NCBI RefSeq assembly: GCF_900142375.1
Contig: NZ_FRAR01000022.1
Location: 1 to 64,000 of the forward strand
Reading direction: 5' to 3'
Origin: Desulforamulus aeronauticus DSM 10349
GTDB taxonomy: Bacteria > Bacillota > Desulfotomaculia > Desulfotomaculales > Desulfotomaculaceae
DNA length: 64,000 bases
Each line of letters starts with the position of its first letter. Position 1 is the first letter of the stretch. Positions 25,223 to 34,468 of this stretch are shown here, piece by piece. Below the pieces are notes generated by a model, which was given only the letters and a program-made list of their open reading frames with translations, did no database searches and was not told the DNA's origin. A program made the translations under genes and the position numbers.

Positions 25223-25304
25223 AGTGATTATGTTCTTCTTTTTCTTTTTTAATTTCCTCTAAGCCTATCTCTCCCAGTATTTTATCTATTAGTTCCTTTG
25301 TCAT
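25221..25304 (-). CDS. 27-residue charged peptide ORF
   Basis: ATG 25304 with AGGGGTGA at good spacing, 14 bases after the stop of the phospholipase-like gene on the same strand. The peptide MTKELIDKILGEIGLEEIKK ends in KEKEEHNH, an amphipathic helix with a charged tail. The stop codon TAG is inside the terminator stem. Translation is plausible, function unknown. Confidence 0.4.
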   Translation of the reverse strand: MTKELIDKILGEIGLEEIKKEKEEHNH

Positions 25305-25318
25305 AAAAATCACCCCTT

Positions 25319-26017
25319 TTATTCAATCATCATTTGGTAAAAATATAGCCAAAATCCACAGGTACTCTGTTGCGACAGAGGCAATAGAGACTTTGTTGCC
25401 TGGTGAAAGGATTGTTCTGAACTTCCAGCCTTGACAAGATGGAAGAGCTTCGATGACCATAAGGCATTATGGTGAATCCAATCCCTGGGTGTAGTTGTCT
25501 TTAAATACATACCCTTTTCATAAACACGATAAGTATTTCTATGATCCTCAGCCCATTGTTCATACTCCTGGTGGCCATTTAGCAGTACACAACGGGAATG
25601 GTGGGGTACACACATATCTTGCAGCAGGTGGGTGGCTGCACCCAAATAAAACATGGCTCCCTCATGGCTTTTTCTTTTCCAAAGTGCTATTGCCTTGTTT
25701 AAGTATTCTTCGAATGAATGACTGGCATTAAACAAACCCCATTTGCCAGAAGAAGTTTCCGGATCATAATGGTGAGATAAGCTTTTAAAGCCCTTATCAG
25801 CCCAGACAAGTCCATCTTCCAGATGATTTATAAAATGGCTGAATAAATTAGCGGCCCTTGTATGACCATCATTTCGGAGTATTTTGATGGCCTGAAAGTT
25901 ACACAATAGATGGGTGGCTCCGGCACCTAGAACAACTTGAGTGGGTAACTGGGGCATATAAGCTTTGGTGTACCCGGTAACCGAAAAGTTTCTGAGGGAA
26001 ATCACGAAGTTATGCAT
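25319..26017 (-). CDS. Zinc-dependent phospholipase C family protein
   Basis: A 232-residue helical protein. Motifs are ATHLL near residue 35, SHFINHLEDG, HHYDPETSSGKWGLF, and FYLGAATHLLQDMCVPHHS, whose His and Asp residues form the three-zinc site of PC-PLC and alpha-toxin enzymes. No signal peptide is visible, whereas the secreted enzymes have one with an N-terminal Trp zinc ligand after cleavage. The upstream 20 residues lack that, so it may be an intracellular relative or start elsewhere. ATG 26017 has GTGGGG upstream. Confidence 0.8.
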   Translation of the reverse strand: MHNFVISLRNFSVTGYTKAYMPQLPTQVVLGAGATHLLCNFQAIKILRNDGHTRAANLFSHFINHLEDGLVWADKGFKSLSHHYDPETSSGKWGLFNASHSFEEYLNKAIALWKRKSHEGAMFYLGAATHLLQDMCVPHHSRCVLLNGHQEYEQWAEDHRNTYRVYEKGMYLKTTTPRDWIHHNALWSSKLFHLVKAGSSEQSFHQATKSLLPLSQQSTCGFWLYFYQMMIE

Positions 26018-26064
26018 TACCCCACCTCACTAACATTTCTTTGAAATACCCCATCCCTATTCAG

Positions 26065-26802
26065 TCAACATATTCTTCTCAATTTCTTTTTCAATACCTT
26101 GATGTAGTCCTCAACGAACTCTACCGAAGTATTTAGTACTCTACTAGCTTTGATGCCAGCCTTTTCGGCAAGCTGCAGGGCCAAATCACAGTTTCCCACT
26201 GAAAAACAGCTGTGGGCATCACTATTAATGGAAATAAATGTATCAGTTTTAGCAGCGAGGCGGGCTAGTTTATCACAGCGTGGAGCACTTCCGGGGCGAC
26301 TAAGGGACAGTAGGGAATTGTTGTTAATTTCCAACGCCTTACCTGACATTCTGGCAGCATAAACAACCTTCTCTAGATCAACAGGAAATTCTGGGTTGCC
26401 TGGATGGGATATGATGTGAACATAAGGATTTTGAATGGCGGATATCATAGCCCGGGTATTTTCTTCTATTGATTTCCCCTGGTAACCGGTATCGGTGTGA
26501 AAACTAGCCAACACTAGGTCCAACTTTTTGAGTAGGTTCTCTGGCATGTCAAGGGACCCATTGCAATCTATAATATTTGCTTCAACGCCCTTGAGTATTT
26601 TTACCCCGTCAATTTCCCCAGGCAAGCTCACCAACTGGCTAAAGTAATAGGGGTGAGGACCACCTGGCATAGTAATGCCGTGATCCGTGATGGCTATTAA
26701 CTCAAGACCTTTCCTCTTGGCACCCTCCGCCAGTTCTTTAATGGTACTAAAGGCATGACCGCTTGCTATGGTGTGGGTGTGTAAATCCGCTTTTAGCTGC
26801 AT
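26065..26802 (-). CDS. PHP-domain phosphoesterase (YcdX-like)
   Basis: A 245-residue metal-dependent phosphatase. KADLHTHTIASGHAFSTIKEL has the first metal site, AITDHG the second, VEANI the third, and ISHPGNPEFP, INSDAHSC supply the remaining His and Asp ligands of the trinuclear PHP centre. Family members dephosphorylate small phosphomonoesters; the physiological substrate is unknown. ATG 26802 follows AAGGGGG; the longer frame upstream lacks a ribosome site. It is probably cotranscribed with the phospholipase-like gene 47 bases further on. Confidence 0.92.
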   Translation of the reverse strand: MQLKADLHTHTIASGHAFSTIKELAEGAKRKGLELIAITDHGITMPGGPHPYYFSQLVSLPGEIDGVKILKGVEANIIDCNGSLDMPENLLKKLDLVLASFHTDTGYQGKSIEENTRAMISAIQNPYVHIISHPGNPEFPVDLEKVVYAARMSGKALEINNNSLLSLSRPGSAPRCDKLARLAAKTDTFISINSDAHSCFSVGNCDLALQLAEKAGIKASRVLNTSVEFVEDYIKVLKKKLRRIC

Positions 26803-27138
26803 GCTTATCCCCCTTGAATAGGTCAAAAGATTTATTTGTCGACATTATAAAATACAAAAGTAAAGAGAATATGTAGAGGATGTTAATGTTACTTGAAACC
26901 TTTATTATGGTATGGACTATAACCTCATAACAAAGGAACCACAGATACTGTAGTGGTTCCTTACTTTTTTAAATACTTCTCTCTTTTCAGTCTCCATAAG
27001 TGCTTAAAATAGTTGTGGTCAAACAGCTCCAATTCTTGTTTTTAGCGAAAATATTTGATATAATAATTGAATTTGTCGCAATGATGCAGCTATAATGGAA
27101 AGCACATGTCACTAAAGATGAGGGGAGGGGATAAGATC
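26803..27138. other. Intergenic region between PHP gene and diguanylate cyclase
   Basis: Holds the terminator hairpin at 26933-26970 and the AT-rich upstream region of the diguanylate cyclase. No further gene is seen. Confidence 0.6.
26933..26970 (+). terminator. Terminator-like hairpin
   Basis: AAGGAACCAC / GTGGTTCCTT with a 10-nt loop followed by ACTTTTTT. No plus-strand gene ends just before it, so its transcript is unclear. Confidence 0.6.
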
Positions 27139-28638
27139 ATGCCCAATATATTTGTTCTAATCAGCATGATGACAGTAGTGGGTTGTGTTGTTCTGATGGT
27201 ATATGCCATTGCCAAACACGCCGCAGAGAAATCTTTTTTTCTGATCTTCCTGTCTATCGCCGATCTCTTTTTCACCTTCGGCAGTCTGCTGGAGATCTCC
27301 GCCCCCTCGCTGGAGACGGCTTTTTATGGCATTCGCGTCCAGTACATGGGGGCGCCCTTTATCATACCCCTTACCTATCTTTTTATCAGAGACGTTTATG
27401 GAGAAAAAAGGTTCAGCCCCAGGAAGCTTGGTCTGTTTTTTGTGATACCCTTGCTTTGCCTGTTCGCCTTGCAGGCCTTTCCATTGCTGCGGCTGCATTA
27501 CGCTGATATCTCCTATATCACAAATGGCTATATTGCCAATTGCCAGCACACCCGTGGTCCTATGTACCTACTGGGTACCGCATTTAATTACATGTGCATC
27601 TTTCTGATACTCCGGCAGATCCTTAGGCGGCTCCGAAGCGGCAGCAAGCTGCAAAGGCAGCAAAGCCTTGTGCTACTGGCGGGGGTGATGGCTCCGCTCA
27701 TCGCTAACGTGATTTACATCTTTCTCGGCGGTGAAAAGATGTACGACCTGACCCCACTTATATTCGTTGTTTCAGTGGTAGCGTTTATGTATGCAGTCCT
27801 GATCCAAAACCTGCTCAATGTGATTCCTCTGGCGCGTGTGCAAGTGATTGATGCACTGGAGGAAGCTTTCTTCGTCTGCGACAATGACTTTAACTTTCTG
27901 GACGCAAACCGGGCGGCCAGGCGACTGTTCCCCGAGTTAAACAGGCTCGCGCCCGGCGAATCCATGCAGCAGGTGGAGCATTTCAAAAGCGAAGGCGAGG
28001 TGTACGTTCCGTCAGACGATGAAATACGGTGCTACAAGGCAACCCCAACCTACATCCGGCAAGGCGAGAAAAACAGCGGTGTGTGCATTGTGTTCCGCGA
28101 CATAACTGAGGAAGACAGGCTGCTCAAGAATCTGCACCTGCAGGCCACGGTCGATCCCCTGATGGACATCTACAACCGGGGCACTTTTTTTGAGCTTGCT
28201 GGCACGATACTGGATTCACATGAAGCAAAACCCTTTGCTTTTGCCCTGCTGATGATCGATGTGGATCATTTCAAACATGTGAACGACACCTATGGTCATC
28301 TCTGCGGCGACATTGCACTGAAAAGTGTCGCCGCTATCGTGAAGAACCATTGCCGCAAAGATGATGTTGTGGGCCGTTATGGGGGCGAGGAAATCGTAGT
28401 TTTACTAAGGGACACTTCCGCCATCCAAGCGTTTGTTACAGTGGAAAAGCTTCGCAAAGCCATTGAAAGCACAGCGATTTCCTGTCGAGATAACACCATC
28501 AGCATTACCATCAGCATTGGGGTAGCCCATTCCCCCGCAGGGAATACCCATTCGCTGGAGAACATGCTGAACCAGGCGGACTCGGCACTATACCAAGCCA
28601 AAAGCAGCGGGCGCAACCACACCTGCCTGTACAAATAA
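27139..28638 (+). CDS. Membrane diguanylate cyclase with 7TM sensor and PAS-like domain
   Basis: A 499-residue signalling protein making cyclic di-GMP. It has seven or so helices in the first 215 residues, in the layout of the histidine-kinase N-terminal 7TM domain, then a PAS-like segment (ALEEAFFVCDNDFNFLDANRAARRLF), then a GGDEF domain whose motif is GRYGGEEIVVLL (GGEEI, still active type). DPLMDIYNRGTFF replaces the usual LTxLxNR opening. ATG 27139 follows GGGGAGGGGAT and is preferred to the ATG at 27106. A terminator follows. Confidence 0.92.
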   Translation: MPNIFVLISMMTVVGCVVLMVYAIAKHAAEKSFFLIFLSIADLFFTFGSLLEISAPSLETAFYGIRVQYMGAPFIIPLTYLFIRDVYGEKRFSPRKLGLFFVIPLLCLFALQAFPLLRLHYADISYITNGYIANCQHTRGPMYLLGTAFNYMCIFLILRQILRRLRSGSKLQRQQSLVLLAGVMAPLIANVIYIFLGGEKMYDLTPLIFVVSVVAFMYAVLIQNLLNVIPLARVQVIDALEEAFFVCDNDFNFLDANRAARRLFPELNRLAPGESMQQVEHFKSEGEVYVPSDDEIRCYKATPTYIRQGEKNSGVCIVFRDITEEDRLLKNLHLQATVDPLMDIYNRGTFFELAGTILDSHEAKPFAFALLMIDVDHFKHVNDTYGHLCGDIALKSVAAIVKNHCRKDDVVGRYGGEEIVVLLRDTSAIQAFVTVEKLRKAIESTAISCRDNTISITISIGVAHSPAGNTHSLENMLNQADSALYQAKSSGRNHTCLYK

Positions 28639-28717
28639 AAGATACTTATCATGGCTTTAACTTTGAGTGATAATTAAACCTTGCAGCTTATTCGGTGATT
28701 ACCGGTCCAAGGAAAGG

Positions 28718-28765
28718 AAAACCAGGAGGGGAGCGAAATAATGTTCCTTTCCTGGTTTATTATTT
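28718..28765 (+). terminator. Terminator after diguanylate cyclase
   Basis: AAACCAGGA / TCCTGGTTT outer stem with an inner GGGA/TTCC helix, followed by ATTATTTTG. Confidence 0.6.
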
Positions 28766-28849
28766 TGGGAGGACATCAAAACAGAGTAGATTTCTTAATG
28801 AAACCTTGTCTTCAATCTACACCGTCCTATGGTTTAATAACACTTGAAG

Positions 28850-28865
28850 GTTGGAGCGCTCCAAC
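28850..28865. promoter_or_regulatory. 16-bp perfect palindrome before the secreted repeat protein
   Basis: GTTGGAGC-GCTCCAAC lies 37 bases before the ATG at 28903, between the cyclase terminator and the ribosome site. It is a candidate operator. Confidence 0.45.
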
Positions 28866-28902
28866 GTACACATTACAACCAACGAAAGGGGAAAAATTAA
28901 TC

Positions 28903-30030
28903 ATGAAAAAAGGGAATATTGTTAAAGCTTTAGCTACCGGAGTTTTGGCAGCGGGGTTGATAACCTCCTTTAGCGGTTCAGCCCTAGCCAGCGAGAACTC
29001 TTTATCTGTGAGCACCGCTGCCGTGGATATCGTCGCCAGTAAAAGTATATTTTATAGTGTTACTAACGGAGTTGCTAACCAAAGTACCCTCAAAGAGGCT
29101 CTGGCTGATTTGGTAACCAGCGGAACCATCACTCAGAACCAATCCGATGCCGTGCTTGAGCACTTCCAACAAGATCTGCCCCAGAAAGTAGTGATTCGTG
29201 ATACGGCATCGATCGATGGAGCAAAAGCTTCTGAACCAGCTGCAGTGTTAAAAATAACGGCACCAGCTGACGGAATAAAAAAATCTGAACCGGCAATAGC
29301 GTTAAAAATAGTTGATCCTCTGAAGGATTTGGTGGATGAGGGAACTATCACGGAAGGCCAGGCCCAGTCGATCAGGGATAAGATGCGTTCTCTTGCTGAC
29401 CAACAGATGCAGCAGCAGTGGCATCAAGGTCTTGCTGCGCTGGTAGCCAAGGGAACCATCACCGAGGAACAGTCCGGCCAGATTCTTACCTTCTTGGAGA
29501 ACAACAATCAGAAAATGAGGAATGTAGCTGAAAAGATCAAGGATATGAACCCGGAACAAAGGGCCCAGCATCTCAAAGAAAATATCAACACCAAAGACCC
29601 GATCAGCCAGATGGTGGAGCAGGGGATGATGACCCGACAGCAAGCTGATGCCGTAAGAGAGGTAGTTCCATCCATCATGAGAACTGTGCAGCTAACGAAA
29701 CAGTCACCGCAGCAACTACAGGCTAATCTAAACGCACTGGTAGGTAAGGGAACCCTTACAGAGGATCAGGCTGCCAAGATTCTCACGTTTTTGGAGACCA
29801 ACCAGCAAGAGATGCAGCGTATGCCTGAACGGATCAAGGATATGAGCCCGGAACAACGGACCCAGTATCTTAAAGAAAACTTCAGTAACAGAAAAGAACT
29901 GGTTACTCAGATGGTTGACCAGGGTATTATCGGCCAGCAGCAGGCTGATGCCGTGAGAGAGGCAGTGGCAGGATCAGACCACGTGGTGATTAAAAGCGAG
30001 TCAGTCGATGGGCAAGCGACTGCCCAGTAG
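28903..30030 (+). CDS. Secreted protein with internal repeats
   Basis: A 375-residue exported protein with a clear signal peptide (MKKGNIVKALATGVLAAG to ALAS). It contains repeated modules: ALVAKGTITEEQ or ALVGKGTLTEDQ, then ILTFLE, then IKDMNPEQRAQ or IKDMSPEQRTQ, then VTQMVDQGI and QQADAVREAV. Shorter single copies occur earlier (ADLVTSGTITQNQSDAVL). The pattern resembles SHOCT-like or 'short C-terminal' two-helix units of about 30-40 residues. No catalytic motif is seen. ATG 28903 is chosen because the upstream frame crosses a terminator. The next genes are a two-component system. Confidence 0.8.
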   Translation: MKKGNIVKALATGVLAAGLITSFSGSALASENSLSVSTAAVDIVASKSIFYSVTNGVANQSTLKEALADLVTSGTITQNQSDAVLEHFQQDLPQKVVIRDTASIDGAKASEPAAVLKITAPADGIKKSEPAIALKIVDPLKDLVDEGTITEGQAQSIRDKMRSLADQQMQQQWHQGLAALVAKGTITEEQSGQILTFLENNNQKMRNVAEKIKDMNPEQRAQHLKENINTKDPISQMVEQGMMTRQQADAVREVVPSIMRTVQLTKQSPQQLQANLNALVGKGTLTEDQAAKILTFLETNQQEMQRMPERIKDMSPEQRTQYLKENFSNRKELVTQMVDQGIIGQQQADAVREAVAGSDHVVIKSESVDGQATAQ

Positions 30031-30053
30031 ACGGGTGTGATCTTCTTTTTAGG

Positions 30054-30092
30054 GCAAGGCTGGCTGGAAAGTTTCCAACCAGCCTTGCTTTT
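30054..30092 (+). terminator. Terminator after secreted repeat protein
   Basis: GCAAGGCTGG / CCAGCCTTGC with 15-nt loop that itself can pair, followed by TTTTC. Confidence 0.8.
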
Positions 30093-30239
30093 CACTGAGC
30101 GGCTTAGCTGACACCAGCATTTCCAAAACCAGGAGTTTGGAGACCTTCGGTGAAGATGGTAAAATAATTTTATAAAAAATATAGAATTCCTATACCGTAA
30201 ACCAACGGGCACCATTATTTGAGGAAAGGGGGGTGTGCC

Positions 30240-30932
30240 GTGTCAGCGATGGTTCTTCTGGTGGAAGATGACCTTGATTTAGCAGAGGCAATAAAAATGG
30301 GAATTGAGGACGAAGGTTTGCGGGTGGAGCATGTGTCAGACGGGACCACAGGACTGGCCAGGGCCACAACTGGCCAGCCTGACTTAGTCATTCTTGATGT
30401 CCGCTTACCTGGTTTAAGCGGTTTTGACGTTTGCCGGGAGTTGCGTCGCAACAGTAATGTTCCGGTACTTTTTCTTACCGCCCGCAGCTCCGAGACGGAC
30501 AAGGTGGTGGGCCTCGAACTAGGCGGCGACGACTACCTAACCAAGCCCTTCGGCATGCGGGAACTGAGAGCTCGGGTGCGGGCAATGCTACGGCGTGCCC
30601 ATACACAACCAGGGGAAGAAAAACGCATCCGGGTACATGACTTGCTCATTCTGCCGGAACGGCAGTCCGTCTATCGAAACCAGGAACGGCTTGCCCTTAC
30701 CGCCAGTGAATACCAGGTACTCCTCACCCTCGCCCAGCGGCCTGGGATGATTTTGACTAGAGAGATGTTGATGGAGGCCCTCTGGCAGACTGACCGCAAC
30801 ACCGGCAGCCCGCTGACAGTGAACGTTCACGTCCGAAACCTGCGGTCTAAGCTAGGTGACGATCCAGAAAACCCCCGGTACATCGTCAGTGTTCGGGGAG
30901 TGGGGTATAAACTGCGGGAGGAAGGACGATGA
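30240..30932 (+). CDS. OmpR/PhoB-family response regulator
   Basis: A 230-residue two-component regulator. The receiver has the acidic pair VEDD, phospho-Asp in VILDVRLPG (near residue 55), Thr in LTARSS and Lys in LTKPFG. The C-terminal winged helix is complete: LTASEYQVLLTLAQRPGMIL, VNVHVRNLRSKLG and VRGVGYKL. GTG 30240 follows AAAGGGGGG and is preferred over TTG 30219. It overlaps the kinase gene by ATGA. Targets may include the repeat protein upstream. Confidence 0.95.
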   Translation: MSAMVLLVEDDLDLAEAIKMGIEDEGLRVEHVSDGTTGLARATTGQPDLVILDVRLPGLSGFDVCRELRRNSNVPVLFLTARSSETDKVVGLELGGDDYLTKPFGMRELRARVRAMLRRAHTQPGEEKRIRVHDLLILPERQSVYRNQERLALTASEYQVLLTLAQRPGMILTREMLMEALWQTDRNTGSPLTVNVHVRNLRSKLGDDPENPRYIVSVRGVGYKLREEGR

Positions 30933-32374
30933 AACTTTGGCGAAGCCTACGTTTGCGGCTAATTTTCAGCTATGTTGCCCTGGCTTTGCTGCTGCTTACC
31001 TTTGCCGGTTATATCTTTTCCAATGCTCTGTCTATGTACGCCATGTCAGTGCAGAGTTCTCAACAAGCCATGTATCTCAGGCAAGCCATGAACTTGCTTG
31101 GAGAAGCCCAGAGGAAAAACCTCTCCGGGGATACGACTCTTTCTTTCCTGCAACAGAACCTCCCTGACCTACACATTGAAATGGAGAAATTGGAACCGGA
31201 AAAGAGAGGTATTTCTCATCGTGTCTTTACGACACCGGCACAGACTGAACTTCCTAGCGGCAACGTCCTGTCTTTTTCTTTGACCGATGAAGCACCCCTA
31301 TCTCTCCAGCCAGGAAGAGTGTTCGTTATGCAAACGTCTAAGTTAAGCGTAAGTTCGTTTACCTTGCCACTGGTGACAGGCGAAGAAGGTTCCTCCGGTA
31401 CTCTCTATCGATTTACCTTGAGTCCTTCGACATTTGCATTTTTGTCCAATCTTTACAGCCAGGTGTTGGCAGTTTTAGGTCTGGCTCTGGTGCTTGCCGT
31501 AATCATCGGCTGGTTGCTGAGCCACTGGCTGTCCCGGCCACTGTCCCGTCTGGTGGCGGCAACAGAAGCGGTGGCGGGAGGCAACTTCCTGGAAACGGTG
31601 GACAGGTCGGGCATTGTTGAACTGGATCGCTTGGGAGAGCAATTTAACAGGATGGTTCTGTACCTGCGGGAATCCTTTCGATCCCTGGCCATGGAACGAG
31701 ATACAGCCAAGCGCTTCGCTGCCGATGCCGCCCACGAGTTAAAGACACCGGTGGCCACTTTGCAGGCTTTCCACGATGTGCTCAAGGAACACCCGGAACG
31801 ACTGCAGCAAGTCACACCGGCTGTTGACCGTCAGATTAAACGGATGGAACAGGTAATCACCGGTTTATTGCAAATAGCCAACCTAGTGGAGGACAGCGAT
31901 ATATCCCTTGAGCTAACAGACCTCTGTGCAGTGATGAATCGTTTGAAGCCGGTTTACCAGGCTTTGGCTGAGGAGAACGGTCAACGACTGACCACAACCT
32001 GCCCCCAGGCACCTTTGCGGGTACTGGCCAACCAGCACCTGCTGGAATTAACTTTGGACAATCTTATGGACAACGCTTGCAAGTATACAGAACCCGGTGG
32101 GGAGGTGGCGTTTACCCTGCGAGTGGATGGCCAGGAGGCGGTCTTTCTGGTCCAGGACTCTGGCCGAGGTATTACGCCGGAGGAGTTACCCTACATTTTT
32201 GATCGGTTCCACCGCGGGGTTGACACCCAATCCATACCAGGCACCGGCCTGGGTCTGGCGATTGCCCAGGAAGCAGTCAAACGAATGGGCGGCACCCTTG
32301 TGGCCGAAAGCGAACCCGGCCATGGCAGCCGGTTCTCAATATGCCTGCCGTTGCTATCGGTTAAGGGTAGTTAG
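30929..32374 (+). CDS. Sensor histidine kinase
   Basis: A 481-residue membrane kinase. It has TM1 (about 10-30), an extracellular sensor domain of about 140 residues without a recognised fold, TM2 (about 180-200), HAMP (LSRPLSRLVAATEAVAGGNF), then the HisKA H-box AADAAHELKTPVATL, and the ATPase boxes DNLMDNACKYTE (N), DSGRGI (G1), FDRFHR (F) and GTGLGLAIA (G2). All catalytic boxes are intact. It starts four bases inside the regulator gene. A perfect terminator follows. Confidence 0.95.
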   Translation: MKLWRSLRLRLIFSYVALALLLLTFAGYIFSNALSMYAMSVQSSQQAMYLRQAMNLLGEAQRKNLSGDTTLSFLQQNLPDLHIEMEKLEPEKRGISHRVFTTPAQTELPSGNVLSFSLTDEAPLSLQPGRVFVMQTSKLSVSSFTLPLVTGEEGSSGTLYRFTLSPSTFAFLSNLYSQVLAVLGLALVLAVIIGWLLSHWLSRPLSRLVAATEAVAGGNFLETVDRSGIVELDRLGEQFNRMVLYLRESFRSLAMERDTAKRFAADAAHELKTPVATLQAFHDVLKEHPERLQQVTPAVDRQIKRMEQVITGLLQIANLVEDSDISLELTDLCAVMNRLKPVYQALAEENGQRLTTTCPQAPLRVLANQHLLELTLDNLMDNACKYTEPGGEVAFTLRVDGQEAVFLVQDSGRGITPEELPYIFDRFHRGVDTQSIPGTGLGLAIAQEAVKRMGGTLVAESEPGHGSRFSICLPLLSVKGS

Positions 32375-32384
32375 AGTGATCATT

Positions 32385-32426
32385 AGAAAAATACCCGTCA
32401 GAACTAAGTCTGACGGGTATTTTTCT
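32385..32426. terminator. Strong bidirectional terminator
   Basis: An 18-bp perfect stem with a 6-nt loop: AGAAAAATACCCGTCAGA and its complement. It serves the kinase operon and the converging GDYXXLXY gene, whose stop codon lies at its edge. Confidence 0.9.
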
Positions 32427-32991
32427 ATGATTTACGTAAGTCAATCAACAGTGGGTATCCATTATAAACTTTGACCTTTGCCACAACCTTGCCATCCCTA
32501 GCAGCATTTTCCAGTTCCGAGCTGCTGTTCTCAGGAATGAAGTATTTATCAAGATTGTAGTCCAGTCTAACATAATATTCGCCGTCAGCACTTTTTTCTA
32601 CATACTGATATCTACAAGGAAGGTAGAGTCCTTTAGGTTTATCTGATACAATGCGATCTACCGTGTAATAGGAACCCTCTTTTTTAAGAATTGTATAAAG
32701 TTTTTTCCCTTGGTAATTTTCATTCCCGCGGATATAAGGATCTTCTTTTTCCCTATCTGCAGACTCTTTCCCGTTATTAACATGCGTAAAGTCTCTAGGC
32801 ATTTTACTAATATCAACCCTGGATATATCATAAGAAACCACCATATGACGGCCACGGAATAAATCATAAGGGTCAATGGGTTGCGTTTTAAGAATGATTT
32901 CCTCCCCAAGAGTGTAAGTAAGAACAGGCTTAACCGTGAGTCCAAGTAAAATCAGTAGTGGTAATAAAGCGATTAGAATATACTTCCTCAT
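32425..32991 (-). CDS. GDYXXLXY-domain membrane-anchored protein
   Basis: A 188-residue protein with one N-terminal helix (about 4-22) and an extracytoplasmic domain. The motif QPIDPYDLFRGRHMVVSYDI corresponds to the GDYxxLxY domain (first Gly-Asp replaced by Asp-Pro here). This family is nearly always paired with DUF2157 membrane proteins, as here, where it overlaps the upstream DUF2157 gene by ATGA. Function of the pair is unknown. Confidence 0.85.
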   Translation of the reverse strand: MRKYILIALLPLLILLGLTVKPVLTYTLGEEIILKTQPIDPYDLFRGRHMVVSYDISRVDISKMPRDFTHVNNGKESADREKEDPYIRGNENYQGKKLYTILKKEGSYYTVDRIVSDKPKGLYLPCRYQYVEKSADGEYYVRLDYNLDKYFIPENSSSELENAARDGKVVAKVKVYNGYPLLIDLRKS

Positions 32992-34034
32992 GATCGCGCC
33001 ACCTTTCTTCTGCGGCGCTCAATATAGTAGCCAAATAGTAAGAGCAGGACGCCGCCGCTTATAAATACAAAGGACTTGGGCATAAAATCATAGGTCAAGT
33101 CAACATAATAGCGGAAAATAGTTATACAAACAAAAATCAAAGGGATAAAATGTTCCTTTTTTACTAGCCAAAGCATATAGAGGATGTAGCCAATAGAAAA
33201 GACAATACTTATTTCAGTATTAAATGAGGCTAGTTGCCAAGCATTCCAGATATCCGGGAAGGTGAGTATGAAACCTGTGATACAAAATAGCAGTATTCCC
33301 TGCAATCTATAGATGTCCTGCAGTTTATAAAAGGCAATATTGCCGAGGATAAACAATAGAAGAACCGTTAGAACTGGTTCAACCTTAGAGAATTCCCCGA
33401 GATAAATAACTGCAGCAATAGAAAGTAGGTTATTAAAGAAAGCAATGAAGTGAGCGGGGATGAGCCTGGCAAAATAATAACCGGCTGGTATTAACAAAAT
33501 ACCATAGGCGAACCCGGCTGTACCAATAGAACCCAGAGTATAAATAAGCAGCAAAAGTTGAGCAAATAGGAAAACCAGCTTATCTCTCATAAGTAGGGCA
33601 GTGGGTAAGACCCCTATGGCCCATAGTAAAAAGGCCTGTGTAAAATGCCCGCCAAAATTGAATATCTGACCAATTAAAAAGATTCCGGCACCGTAGGTGA
33701 TGAGTGCCATATAGAGAAAACTCCTGGAGGTCTTAGGATATTTCTCTGACATGGAGTAGCCGGCTGCGATAAAACCAAGAAACATCCCAACAATGATTAG
33801 ATATTTAACAAGCTTGGTCAACTCATCCCAATTGGATGCTATGAAGCTAAGAATACCTAGCCCTACAAGGATAGCTCCTATGACTAACATTACGCGTACA
33901 AAACTAAGTCCCGGCTTTATGGCATATAGGTCCAGGATTTTATCGGCCTGTTCTTGACTAAGGATATCCTGGTTTCTGCTGTACGCTAGTTCCTCTTGCA
34001 AAAATTTATATTGGTCTTTACTGAGATATCGCAA
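32988..34034 (-). CDS. DUF2157 multi-pass membrane protein
   Basis: A 348-residue protein. A short soluble helical N-terminus (about 1-45, LSQEQADKILDLY) is followed by ten or so transmembrane helices ending in a very basic tail (ERRRRKVARS). The opening soluble segment and helix spacing match DUF2157. TTG 34034 is the start, with AAAGGAGTTG upstream. Coupled to the GDYXXLXY gene. No function can be assigned. Confidence 0.85.
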   Translation of the reverse strand: MRYLSKDQYKFLQEELAYSRNQDILSQEQADKILDLYAIKPGLSFVRVMLVIGAILVGLGILSFIASNWDELTKLVKYLIIVGMFLGFIAAGYSMSEKYPKTSRSFLYMALITYGAGIFLIGQIFNFGGHFTQAFLLWAIGVLPTALLMRDKLVFLFAQLLLLIYTLGSIGTAGFAYGILLIPAGYYFARLIPAHFIAFFNNLLSIAAVIYLGEFSKVEPVLTVLLLFILGNIAFYKLQDIYRLQGILLFCITGFILTFPDIWNAWQLASFNTEISIVFSIGYILYMLWLVKKEHFIPLIFVCITIFRYYVDLTYDFMPKSFVFISGGVLLLLFGYYIERRRRKVARS

Positions 34035-34468
34035 TTGATCAACTCCTTTCGCTAGTTAAGACGTAAAAACTAGGAAAAGGATTCACCTTAAATCGTAAAA
34101 ATCCCATCATATCAATGCAAAATAGGACCAATGTTTAAAACGATGTATCAACTTGAAAGCCCTCTCGGCTATAGTTCCAGTCGAGGGGGCTTAGTGTATG
34201 TTATGTTTTACAGCAAGGATGTTTTAGTAAACAGTATCTATATAATACGTATTAACTCCTAAGAAAAAAAAGGAGATGATAGGGAATTAACCTGTTGGCA
34301 AAGATAGTTTATTTTAAGATGGTAAAAAGCCGTCTTTATTTTGAGCTGTGCTGATGTGCTTGCTAAAGATGGGTGTATCGGGGAAGTGAATTTGCTAAGA
34401 AGTATCCTTGGCTTAATTTTAATCCGGTTTTCCTTAAAAATTTTGTGTTAAGTGAAATAATCTAGACC
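34035..34468. other. Intergenic region before the ECF sigma operon
   Basis: A hairpin AAGCCCTCTCG / CGAGGGGGCTT lies at 34157-34192. The rest is AT-rich and probably holds the promoters of the two divergent operons. No gene is seen. Confidence 0.6.

Noticed and set aside
28741-28902. Upstream ATG start for the secreted repeat protein
   Set aside because: The added codons cross the terminator of the previous gene and would bury the signal peptide.
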